From positions 3,968,001 to 4,032,000 of the forward strand of contig JBLDXI010000042.1 in assembly GCA_047495785.1 (NCBI GenBank): DNA of 64,000 bases, given 5' to 3'. Each line of letters begins with the position of its first letter. The stretch's first letter is position 1. Shown here in pieces: positions 23,506 to 34,900 of this stretch. The translations under genes and the position numbers were made by a program. Source of the stretch: Lepidodermella squamata (Eukaryota > Gastrotricha). Below the pieces are notes generated by a model. It had not been told where the DNA came from and searched no databases. It saw nothing but the letters and a program-made list of their open reading frames with translations.

Positions 23506-24075
23506 ATGTCTCGTTCTTCGGCCTTTGAAAAGCCGATAAAGGAATTGCCTGAAGAGTTTGAATTGCCTATATTGCAAACTTTTCCAAAACTTGATGACAA
23601 GAAACGCAAAGAAATCCAGGATCAATTCGAACGTCTAACGCAATACGAGACAAGCGTTTCTCATGATCAATCGGCTGGTAGCTACTACGAGCGTATAGGG
23701 GTATCGATTGCCCGCCTGGTACTAGCTGTGACGATTGTTACGCCGTGACATTCTGCTGTTTGCCAGTTCCGCCCATCCTAGCAGTCGACTGTTCCTGCGA
23801 TGAGTTGGATCAAGCCGGCATAAGTGCGGCTGAGTACGACAAACCGCCGACATCCTGCATCTCGCTCGGCTACAGGTACCAGGTACCAAAGGCACGCATC
23901 AGTGCTTCATGGTGCTGACCACTATGTTACACTCGTCACTAAAGATCAGCGAACTTATCTGTTTGACGACCTTTACCACTTGCCTAACGGCGTTGTTCCT
24001 TTCATGGAGGTTCACGATGAAGCAGCCAAAATAAGACTACAAAACAAAACAATCGATATTATTTTGCTGATCTAA
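23506..24075 (+). pseudogene. Decayed hydrolase-like coding fragment
   Basis: Three plausible coding pieces follow each other in different frames. The first, from the ATG at 23506, is acidic and Lys-rich (KPIKELPEEFELPIL). The second (about 23702-23905) is Cys-rich and ends ISLGYRYQVPKA. The third (about 23900-24075) has GADHYVTLVT...YLFDDL. The HYVTLV plus FDDL pair resembles the C-terminal half of ubiquitin-specific-peptidase-like domains found in some transposon-linked proteins. Frame changes near 23700 and 23900 without good splice sites suggest a pseudogene. Unannotated small introns are an alternative. Confidence 0.35.
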
Positions 24076-24647
24076 AAGACGGACATTTGAAACTATGACT
24101 TGAAGTTGTTATCAAGCCGATTTTTTCTTCCTTTTTCTTCAAAACCGTTTTGCGCGCGGTTAATCAGCCTGCATTGAGCAATTTAAAAAAATATATCTAA
24201 TTGTAATATCATGTTGAAATAAACATGCGCCTTGTTCGAAAAGAAGAAGAATGAAGTCATTTGCGCTGGCAACGGAGTTTCACTGCACATAGCTTTATCG
24301 CGCACGATCGTGCAATGAATATTCACTTTACATAGCCTAAGCACCGCACCTGGTAAGAGATACACGTTTATCTACGAAAAATTAAAAAAAAAACTAGAAT
24401 CCCCGCCCAATAATTTCTTACTGCGCAATTGTCGTAGCTAAAAAATGTCGCTAGGCACTATGATTTGACCTGCATTTGCTGGAAAGTGCCTGCTGAAAAG
24501 TGGAAAAACCCCTCGAGAAATCTGACGAGAAATGGAGATTTTATTTACCTTATAATTTACTTCAAAATAACCTGTAATAAAAAATCCTCCTTAATCCGTC
24601 GGGTTAACGAATTAACGGTTCTTGTGATCGAAAAGCCATCGTTTTCG
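24076..24647. other. Intergenic, no gene seen
   Basis: No coding signal. This stretch should include the FAM78-like gene's promoter or 5' UTR. Confidence 0.4.
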
Positions 24648-25918
24648 ATGGCTGAAAACTGGTCATCGTCCAACTCTTACGGCCGCGTTTTGTCGAACAG
24701 CAGCAACATAATCTATGTGAAGAAGCTGCCGGACGAACAGGCGGCACAGGCCTATCTCGCCGAGTCTGTTCTGTGCAACGGCATCGCGGCCACGACGCAA
24801 AACGGCGAAAAGTTTGAAGTTCTCGACTTCAAGGCCTACATCGACCACTCAGAAATAATCGTCACCGAGGAGGAAGAATACGTAAAATTTAACACTCCAA
24901 GCTTCAAGTTAGCGTGGTTCAATTTAAAAAAAAAATTTAAAATTGAGCTAAAATTAAAATTGATTAAATTGTAAATTAAGTTTCAACTAAAATTAAAAAA
25001 TTGATTACAATTAAACATTTGAGCAGGTGCAGTGCAGTTGTGAAAATTCCAGCTTTAGAAGAGGGGGAGGGTTGGATAGTCGGTTTCATCCAAGCTGTCG
25101 AAAAAATGCGGTTCTTCAACACGTACTCGACTGGTTTTTCCAGCTGGGAATTTCCCGACATGGTATTCGGCGAGCGGCACTTGATCTCTGACTCGGACGG
25201 CATCAACCACCCATTCTACAACACAAGCATCGAATTCACCGGACCGCAACTGGAACCGGTAATCAAATCATTTCAAATCGAAGACCATTTTTACCCCCAT
25301 GTTTCGTGGAACGCGCCGAAAAATGACAGTGAAAACGACTTGCTACAACGCTGCGAACGTCGCCAGGGCTTTTTCGCCTGGCTAGTAGCGTTTGATTTGA
25401 AAAACAACGCCTTCTACCCACTGCGAGCTGTTTACTTCGAATTAGGCGCTGTTTTGAGAATCGATACGAAAAAGCCGGTTGGAAGCCGGGCGTCGGTTGA
25501 GCCGAAACTTTTCGCCCAGCCTTACACGTTCAAAAGCGATCAAATGCCGCCGTTAACCCACGACGCCCTCATGCCACCTAGTGCCAATCTAGGCCAGGCT
25601 TTGATTTTCCGCTCGACTGAGCATCCTTCGACTAGGGTGGCCCTGTTCCCACGCGCTGGAAAGTATCACAATTTCGAACCCGAGGCGCTGGCTGATTTTG
25701 AGGGCAAAGTTAGGTCGAGTTACAACCCGGTGGTTGCGAAATTTCTGAAGCCGGACGTTCTCCCTATCGATGCTCCCCTCGGCCCGGCTAAACCGCCCGT
25801 TCCGGACGATGAGAAAATGCGGCGGGGTGGATGGCTCGGAATTTTACGACCACTTTTCACCAAAAATAAGAAGAAATTCAGAGCTTTTCAAAACTCGATA
25901 AAACGGCAAAAACAATAA
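24648..25918 (+). CDS. FAM78 family protein
   Basis: Exons 24648-24907 and 25027-25918 give 383 aa. The segments GWIVGFIQA, KMRFFNTYSTGFSSWEFPD, ISDSDGINHPFY and DHFYPHVSW match the conserved core I know from vertebrate FAM78A/B (GWIQAC, MEFFNTYS, SSWELPD, ISDSDGVNYPWY, NFYPSVTW). The split codon at the intron restores FKCSAVVKIPAL, as the family requires. The C-terminal 90 residues are basic and Pro-rich and have no counterpart I recall. No signal peptide or membrane span is visible. The molecular function of FAM78 is unknown. The AATAAA at 25914-25919 overlaps its own stop codon, and the convergent stomatin stop begins 11 bp later. Confidence 0.85.
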
Positions 25919-25929
25919 ATAATTTTATT
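25914..25929. terminator. Back-to-back poly(A) signals of two convergent genes
   Basis: AATAAA on the plus strand at 25914-25919 overlaps the FAM78 stop (TAA, 25916-25918). AATAAA on the minus strand at 25929-25924 directly abuts the stomatin stop (25932-25930). If used, cleavage would fall inside the opposite gene's last coding exon, giving overlapping 3' ends. Further signals downstream on either strand cannot be excluded. Confidence 0.6.
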
Positions 25930-27360
25930 TCAAACTTCCTCGTAATTTGACGATGAAATACGTTTTTCTGTTACGTTTTTCAGCCCTAATTTTCCAGGTG
26001 ATGATTCAACATTATGAATAACAGGTTTTTCGCTTTCTGCAGGCCTTGGTAGAAATTGGAATAGTTCGACGGGTATTGGGAATATAATAGTTGAGTTTTT
26101 CTCTTGTGATATTGCGGTTAGGGTTTGAAGGTATCGAAGATTGAGGGCGGTTCGGGATTCATTTATGACGTCGGCTGCTTCTTTCAGGGCCCAGGAGGCC
26201 TTGTGCTCACCCTCGGCTGCTATCACCTTAGCTCTGGCCTCACGAGCTGCCTCGGCTTCCGTCGCCTAAGAATAAAATAATAAAAGAATAATAAATTTGA
26301 ATAAATATCGGAAAAATCACTGATTTATAAAATCAATACTTAAAATCGATATCGACTCTTTAGGTTGAACTTTGAACTATAGGTAATTTCAGTGATCTTG
26401 CTAAATGGGAAACCAACCATAGATCTCTGCAGTTGAATCGGTAGTTGGACGTTCTTAATTTCGACGCGTTCGACCTTGACGCCCCATTCTTCACTCGCAT
26501 CATCGAGCAAGCTTTGCAGATTTCGGCTAACTGTTTCCCGCTCGGCGAGAATTTCCGTCAACGTTCGCGTTCCGAGAACATTTCGTAGTATCGAAACCGA
26601 GACTAGATCAATCGATTTTTCGTAGTCAGCCACGCGAACTATAGCCCAAACTGGATTAACCACCCTATAGCTTTAAATCGATTTAAATTTTAGCAAATTT
26701 CGACGTGGCTTCATGTTATTATTACTAGATAACAGCATCAACTGTGACCGTGACCGAATCTTTTGTCAAAATTTCTTGAGGTTCGACATCGTGAGTGTGA
26801 GTGCGAAGATCCACGAGAACGTATTTGTCGATGCAAGGCAAGATGAAAAAAATTCCTATATTTCAATGTCTTAGAAACAAATTTTGATAATATGGATCCC
26901 AATTTTTCAACCTGGCCCTCTCGCAACACCGGCAACTAAATGGCCCAGGCGGAAAATGACAGCTCGTTCGTACTCCTGAACTATCTATAAACGGAGATCT
27001 TGATATTGTAAATGAAATTTTTGGCAAAATTTGACCCTTATCGAGACACAGATCGCGACGGGAAACGTTAAAATGAACATGATGATGGAAAAGCCCATGA
27101 GGAAAATTTCGCAGAATTTGTTCGTCGACGAGCGTCGTGATGATGAAACTGCAAGAAAATTGTTGAATTCTAAAGTAATTATCGGTGATAATTAAAGGCT
27201 AACTATCATCGGCGTTTGAAATGATGGAAAATTGCCGGTTCCGCCGGTTGTTCATCATTCCGAGGACAGCATTTTCCGGCATCTCGCTGACCTGGCGATC
27301 GGGCATGCCTCGTGGAAATGGCATAGCATTTGAGTACGTTCGATCGCGCTCGTCCGTCAT
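25930..27360 (-). CDS. Stomatin / MEC-2-like band 7 protein
   Basis: Exons 27360-27204, 27148-27036, 26984-26912, 26855-26726, 26670-26418 and 26265-25930 give 353 aa. After a charged N-terminus comes a hydrophobic hairpin (FLMGFSIIMFILTFPVAICV), then the band 7/PHB domain: VQEYERAVIFRLGHL, GIFFILPCIDKY, DLRTHTHDV, EILTKDSVTVTVDAVIYYRV, LGTRTLTEIL and VERVEIKNVQLP. Exon 6 supplies the AAREARAKVIAAEGE helix. These match stomatin, MEC-2 and podocin well. Such proteins oligomerise on the inner membrane face and tune ion channels. The tail beyond the PHB domain is Pro/Ser-rich. The intron between exons 5 and 6 carries one copy of a 60-bp direct repeat whose second copy lies at 27803-27862. Confidence 0.92.
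26304..26363 (+). repeat. Direct repeat copy 1
   Basis: This stretch, starting aatatcggaaaaatc and containing gatttataaaatc and aatcgatatcg, matches 27803-27862 in the same orientation with roughly 85-90% identity by eye. It lies within the last intron of the stomatin gene. Confidence 0.7.
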
Positions 27361-27802
27361 CGCAAATCCTGAAAAACCTTAGTAATGTAGGAAATAAAAA
27401 ATTCAGGAGTTCAAATATCGATCGATCCACTTAATCAAAGTGGAAAGACGGCTCATTTGGAATCTGATTGGTTGATTTTTTTTCTGCCAGTTGATAGATG
27501 AATCCCAAATCAGCTGTGACCTTAGGGATTCACGAACATTTTTTTTGAAGTTCCGGACCCTAATGCATTGGCCTTGGAAGAACCAATTTAACCAACAAAG
27601 GGTCCAAATATTTCTACCACTAAAAATGAGATTCAAGCACTAAATTTGAGCGTCCTGGCACTACATTTCTCAGATCCTATGCGATTTCGGCGTTTTCGGT
27701 TTTTGATCGATACTGATGCCTTCCATGATCCTATGATTCCATGATCCTATGATTGCCCTGAGCTACGTAGAAAAATTATCGATGTTGGGTTCCAAGACGG
27801 CT

Positions 27803-27862
27803 AATATCGGAAAAATCGCTGATTTGTAAAATCGATACTTGGAATCGATATCGTCTCCATAG
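27803..27862 (+). repeat. Direct repeat copy 2
   Basis: Partner of 26304-26363; begins aatatcggaaaaatc and contains gatttgtaaaatc and aatcgatatcg. The two copies are about 1.5 kb apart. Confidence 0.7.
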
Positions 27863-27872
27863 GATAAAGTAT

Positions 27873-28090
27873 AATTCGTAATCTGACCGCTCATAGTGCG
27901 AAATGCGCGTAATATGAAGGTCCATCGATCGGGCATGATAACAAAAAAATGTGAGATTCTAGTGAAGACTGAAAATTCGAAAAACCATATCCAGGGGGGA
28001 TCCTGTGCTGGAGCCTCAAATTTAGTGCTGGAACCCTAAATTTAGGGTGCGCAGTTGGCACACCCACTAACAAATTGACCTCACTTTGTG
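27873..28090 (+). repeat. Degenerate dispersed repeat, copy A
   Basis: Shares phrases with 38555-38700: tctgaccgctcatagtgcga against gctgacctctcctagcataa, then gaaccctaaatttagggtgc against aaaccctaaattcgggctgt. Similarity is about 70-75% over these blocks by eye, so this is an old repeat family. Confidence 0.45.
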
Positions 28091-28987
28091 CGCCTACCTG
28101 TGAAATTTCAAACTTAGCTCTGAAAAATCGCGAAGCTGTGTTCACCCTTCAGTAAAAATGGAACTTCTTTGTCGAATTAAATAGCACAATTCAGGAAAAA
28201 TTTCGGAAAATGAAAGGCTGGTTTGAGGATTGAATTTTCCAACTTTGAATACGATTGGCTGGGATTATCTTGAAAAATTCGCAAATCAAACCTTCGTTGG
28301 CATTGCCAGGGCCGGGTGAAGCTGCCCTCGAATTTCGCGGCATTTCCCGAAAATTAATAAGTACGAATTGCGCGCTAGTTTACACCCGCAGCGTGTAGGT
28401 GGTGACAATTACCATTTTACTACGTCAACCGGAAAAACGGGCACGGGTTTTCTACGCCCGCCAGGTCAAAAACAAAACAAAACCCGTATCATGATAATAC
28501 CAAGGCAGGTTTATTTTCGGCAGTAGTTATGTATCGAGTAAAAATTAAAAACAACTCAGGTCCACTCAGAACACCGCACTTGATAAAGCATGAATTCGAA
28601 TAAATAAAATTATACATTAGTTTTAAGCAAAACAGGATGAAATGTCAAGTCCGCGACAAAAAAATTGCATATGAATAGAACAAACTCGAGATACTGCTGT
28701 TTTTTCATTGAGCTTCATGCGAGAGATGACTACAATAACAGATCGAGCAATATTAATATCAAACATAAATGAGTTATTAATCGAATTGGCACACTCATGG
28801 AAAAAATTCGTTAAATTTTCGCTCACTAGCCGGAAGATCTTTTCGATAGTTCACACGAATGGAGAAATGAATCACTCGATTTTCGGCGAAATTAATAGAT
28901 AAAATATCATGTTAAAGAGCAGCATGGTAAAAAAACACGGATTTTTAGAACACAATCATAATTTGAAATTATAATTATTTCTGTCAA

Positions 28988-31900
28988 TCAAAGAGCGCCA
29001 ATATCGGCCGATGACGTGATTTCAACGGTCAGAACTCCAGATCTCGGCTGGTTGTTCTCCCAGCGCCGTCTTCCGTACAGCGAGACTGTGATCGGCCGGC
29101 CAGTTTCTTCGTAGGCTTGGAAAATGTGTTTGCCCAGGTACTGATCGCGCCACAATTTAGGCGCCTGGTGCCATATGACGACCTTGACGCACAGCGTGGC
29201 TGACCAGCGGCGGTAGAAAACGGCCGACTGGTTCCATTCCGGGTCGGTATTGTGCCACAGTGTTTTTGTTCGAACCCAGTGGCGCTCGCACCAAATCATG
29301 CAATACGCGTTGATAGCTAAAATTCAACACAAAATGACGTTACTAAGTTGTTAAGGTGGCTTGAGAAAATAACGCAAAATCAATATTTTAATATTAACAT
29401 TAAGGTTTTATGCCAATTAAAGTCCCACATCTTAGCCCTCATTAATCTAAATTTACGCCTCTCCAAGTTCTATAATTTTGAATGGTAGAATGGTAGAAGT
29501 CTTTAGGAGACAGGTTGATTGCCTTGATTTAGGATGGAGCCGCTGGCTTTCTACTATGATCTCAACTTCAAACTTTTTTTAAACTTTTTTGAAGTATTAT
29601 CTACTATGATATCGCTATACCATCAAAAAATCCGCTTCAAATGATCTCAACTTTTGTAAGGAAATGCTTTGCGTGATTCCGGAACGTGATTCCGTGGTTG
29701 AGTTTGAAGGCATCGCAATTTTACTCTACCATTTATCATTCATTTTCCGAAATGCCTTTCGTCGCTCCATAATGCCAAGTTTTTTGCTTACGATTTCTCA
29801 GTATGCAGATTTCCTGCTCGAATTACTGATGAATTATTCGCTATCTATACTCGGAAGAACCGTTATAGCTGTTCCCAACCACATACCATGCGATCGGAAG
29901 TTGCAAACTTTGCGACTGGTAAAGTAGATTTTCACAAAACGAATTGCCATGTATATCAAGGACCACGACGGAATAAGCGAGACACCTTTGCGCGACCATT
30001 TCAAGCCTTCTCCTTCGACAAAAACGAAATCGTATGCAGTGGCCGATTTGTTTCAGGGCCCAATTGTGATATGGAGCGAAATCAGTCCGCTGACTTGCAC
30101 GAAAACAACGATTCCTTCCTCGAGATATGCAGTTCCTGCCGTCGCAAGGACCAGCGCAAAGGTCTACAGTGCCAGCACTATCGCGTGATGGACTGCGCGA
30201 CTTGCTGCCCCGGTGGTACTCATGCGAGCTTTGCAGGGACATTTACGATTAATTTCAAGTTTTAAACTTGTTGTTTATATCCTGTAATATTCAGTGTGGT
30301 GAAATGTTGCGAACAGACAGAAGCTTTTTTGAGGCAACGTCTGTCCGCAACGTTGTAATTTTTTAATTGATAAATGCGGTGCTAAGCCATCACTCGAATG
30401 TCGTTCCCTAACAATGTTTAGAAAACTAAACTAGAACTGCTGATCGCTGAATTTTTTTATATCTTCTCATAGGGACAAGATTTGCCTGCTTAGTAACTAA
30501 AGAAGACATTTCGAGACCACCACGTCAGTTTTATTAAATTCCTTAAATTTCTTCAAAGCGAAGTATGTGGGTGAAACAGGGAGAAGAGCGGAGGAGAGAG
30601 AATGGAAGAACATGTGGGAGGGGGCTGCGAAATTGGACGGCTCACCAATGACACGCCATTTTGTGCTCAACCATCCGGATTATAACCAAAAGCCTAACAC
30701 GAGAACAACCCATGTTTGCGGGTGAGGTGCTTTGGACTTATAGAAACGTAACAGAAAAAAGATCAGCTGAACAACTATTTATTCGAAAGACCAACCTTCG
30801 ATTAGCATTATGATGAATAAGCTTGAAAATGAGAAGAAACTAGCTAGACTGCTCAAATCTAAGGTTGAAGAAAAATGAATCACCTCTTATATTTTATTAA
30901 TCTGTCGCTTTGTTGGCTTTGTTGGTTTTTACTGATTCGCCCACTTTTGTTTCTAGCCTTGATAAAGCCGAAATGTCAGCTTTATTAAGGAATAAAAATA
31001 AAACTACCGTGGTGGTCTCGAAATGTCATCTTTGGTTATTTGAAATCTCACGATCAAACAACCGATGGTATTAACCATCAACGAAGAAGAACAAATCGCA
31101 GCAAGCCTGCGAGAACGAGCACCTTCGACAGTCTTCGGCTTCAAAAAGTTGGTTTTCACTTATTTGAAATGACATGTTGCTATAATATTCTCAATTTTAG
31201 GCATTCGCGATTCGGATTACTGGGATGAATTTAAGGAAGAAAGGGTGTGATACGGTACCAACGGGAAGAGACCCCGATTCTTCCCAATGTAATGGGCGCA
31301 TGCGTAAAAAAGGTTCTTATAAAACGTCATTTGGCGATTTTTTCTCGCGATTTTTGAACGACTTTACGACACGATTTTTCAAACGTTTTTTTGCGTCCAG
31401 AAGCAAATGGAGAGAGGCTAGCAGTGTCGAGTCCATACAGTATTAGTTCCAAGGAAGCAGCCTGGCCGGGAAGATGTGTTAATCAAGCGTCCCACACGTG
31501 GCACGCCGGGCCGTCGACAGACCCTGCGGCTGTTGTGTGTAAACAACCACTACATGGCCCTTTGCGTGCAATGAACGGAGGCATCTTCACTTTGAACGAG
31601 AGTAACGTTCTTTTTTCTTTTATCTTTTTTCTCTTTTATCTCTTTTTCTGAGTGAAATAAATTTATTGGCAATTTAGAGTATCAATAGGCTTCAATAGGA
31701 AAAACCAGGGCATATTCCGACTCCGAGAGATCGAAGACGATGGCGATTTCAAAAATATTTTTTTCGAGACCATCAGATTTAATTTGAATTTAATGGAATA
31801 AGAGAAAAAAAGTTTTATGTAAAAAGAAGGAATTTAATGGCAAAAGAAGTGAATTTAATGTAGTTAAAAGTAAGGTTAAACCGAAAATTAATGACCACCG

Positions 31901-34900
31901 AAAATTTGTGGATATACAGTATAAATAAAAAGAGTCTTGTTGCTGTAATTTCCTGCTGATACTGCCGAGCCAAGAATACTTGCCAATATAACGAGCAATA
32001 AGTTTCAGAATCCCAATGAGCTTTCAGAATTCTTAACCTTACTTCAATTCGACTGGTGCTATACCGTTGCTGTCACTGGCTACAATTCCTTCGCAGATGG
32101 GTTCATAAACTAGCAAAAATCTAAGGAAATAGCGAAATAATAGCGATCGAAGGCCCGACTCAGAATTACATGTTGATAACAATAATTGGACTAATTTGAC
32201 TTTGAACCCAGTAAAGAAAATTGATTGAAAAATTAAGTTTTTTTGGTAATACTAAATGTTTTGTTTTCATCGAATTTTTTCCAAAATTACGGTTTTTCCC
32301 GCTATTTAACTATTACTTACTTCCGGTGGGCCGGTCCAGTCGTTGCAAACTCGACGCGCGGATGACGCGAACCCGGGTGACGCAAGTCGGGTACGGCATC
32401 AACAGGTGCTGCGGCGGTATGTCGTGGCTCAAGTACCGCAAATAGCACTGCGACGAGCTGATCAACCGCAGTAAGAAATTGCCATTCTTATTCGGCTCGT
32501 TCGTCGTTGGAATGATCACGTACCGCCCGTGGTACAGCAAAAGCCGCACAAAAACCGGCCCGGTATGGCTGTACTGGGTGGTGACAATAATCGGCGAATA
32601 GCCGCTCTCGGGGGTCGGAATGTGGTGAACCCGGTAGACGCGATTCTCCTCGACGTGGAGTATCGTAAAACCGATCGAATGCCGCTCTTGCGACGGGTCT
32701 TGCCTGATGTACAGCTGCGACAGCTCGATCATAACATGAGCGTGATGCGGCTCGACTCGGAACATGTATTGCGGGTTTCGAAGGAATGTTTCGCGGTTGT
32801 TTTCAAACGAACCGCCAGCCATGCGTGACGCCGTTCGCCACGATCCCTCTTGCACGTTGTCCCAGTACGTCCTTCGAACCGTCCAGTAATTTGTGTTAAC
32901 GATTCGGCAGAACGTGAGTTGAGTGAAACGCGAACAAAACGCGTCGATCGGCATCCAAAAATCAGACTCCGTGTCACAATTTAGCCCGATTCTGTACCGT
33001 TCGATTGGCGATATTGCCAGCCATTCTGGAGATCTGGAAATTGATACAAAAACAAAAATTAGCGAAAAATTAGGAATTGAATTATAGCAGCGAAGGTGAC
33101 GAATAAAGCAAACACAACACGCGTTAAATATTCTGTATTAAATAGCAAAACAGGTGGTTTTAAAACGTTTAAACCATGCGCTGGACGGACAGCACGGTTC
33201 AACAAGGATAGAGACATTGAGTTCAAAGCGCGACATTTAATATTTACTAAGAGACACTTCTCGAAAAAGATGCCAGAATTTCAAATTTAATCGAAAATTG
33301 AATTAAATAAATAAATATTCCAAAAATTTAGAAAATTAATTAAATTCGACAAAAAATGTGAAAAATATATTTTTGGGTGGGATTCTTATTTCTTTAATAT
33401 TTTCGGACATCTTTTTGATCAAGAAGCGCCTCATTTTGTAAGCAAGGGTGGACGCAATATTATTTCTATATTTTCTAATTATTTAGTCAAAGGACAGAAG
33501 GAGACGTCACAACGTGAATAGTATTATAGGATTATGAAAAATAATCCATGTTTTGTTTAGGTGTTGTTACCCGCGACTAAACGGGCCGTTCCAGCCGGCC
33601 GGGCCGAATGGATCTCTGAGGCGCACCATCAGCAGAGTATGGTTGTTGGGTGCAAACGCCTCAACCTTTTTACACATTAAATCAGGCCAGCACAACAAGT
33701 CAAAATAGTTTCAACATATAGGTAAACAGGGTGTTTTTGCTGTATAAAGCTACAATTAACGGGAATTAAAAGGCTAACAACAAAATTACTACTGGGTTAA
33801 GTTTCGTCAGAAATTGGTAGACAGGCCTTACCTGAGAGAATGAAATTTCTCGAACATCTGTGATAGGATAAGCTCGGCCATAGACCAAACCATGTTGGCA
33901 CGTTTGGCCCTCCTGCTTCGGGTTGTGGGGCTCGTTCATTGCCATTAGGAGTGAGTAGAATCCTGGATATTTGCCACCCATCATCCTCTTTTTACGACCC
34001 TGATAGAATTCGGTGCGCATACGGTGGCCGAGCGATGCCTAAAAACACATTTTATTAGTTGAAATGACACCATATAAGTATTTAAAATGTTAAATCATCT
34101 CCGGAATTTTCACAAAATTCCCCATTCCTATTGCTATAATTTGCCCGAAGATCGGAGATTATTCTGAAAATAGGAAAAAATAGCAAAATTTGCGGAATTT
34201 CCGCAACAAATTTACAGTGTGATTCAGAAAGGCCGCCCCAGCCACGATTGGTATTATTTCTTCTTGTTTTTTCTCTAAAACTTTTCCGCGCGTGCCGACT
34301 CAACAAAAAGTTTCGCAAAAAATAATAATAGCCAAGAATTAAAATAATAAATCTAAAACAACAGATAAGACTATGATGAAATGGCGCTGACAACAATAGA
34401 TAGGCAGGATGAAGAAAAATCTGAACAAGGAACAGTTTACCTTTTGACATAAGAAACAAAACTAGCATTTCGCACTTGAAAATTCCGAAAAACTTCCGTG
34501 GGAAATTGATAATTAAATGCGGACTATAACTCTAAAAGCTAAAACTTTCGTAAACAAATAAGTGAAATGCATGGGAGCAGTGCTTGCTGTTCTTGAAAGC
34601 ACTGAAAAAGCTGTGGAGAAACCTGAAAACAGCTTAAAATAGGACCGAAATTTGATTGATTACTGCAAGCTTTTTTGCTATCGGTCGTGGTTGGCGTGAT
34701 CGAGTTGATACTCATGATCGGCGTGATCGGCATGATTTGTGTGATCGTCATGAAAAAACGCAAAAATTAACGATAATAACACGCGTTCATTCATCGCAAA
34801 AAACTGGAAAAACTGATGAATCCGATCCAATTTTTTCTACGGCCGTGTCAAACACGTGCCTGTTTATGATGCGCTCGGGCGCCCTTTCTGAATCACACTG

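Larger units (their letters stand above)
27361..28987. other. Intergenic with worn repeats
   Basis: Lies between the stomatin start and the last exon of the calpain-like gene. It contains the second 60-bp repeat copy and a degenerate repeat around 27890-28090 that resembles one in an arrestin intron. No gene recognised. Confidence 0.5.
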
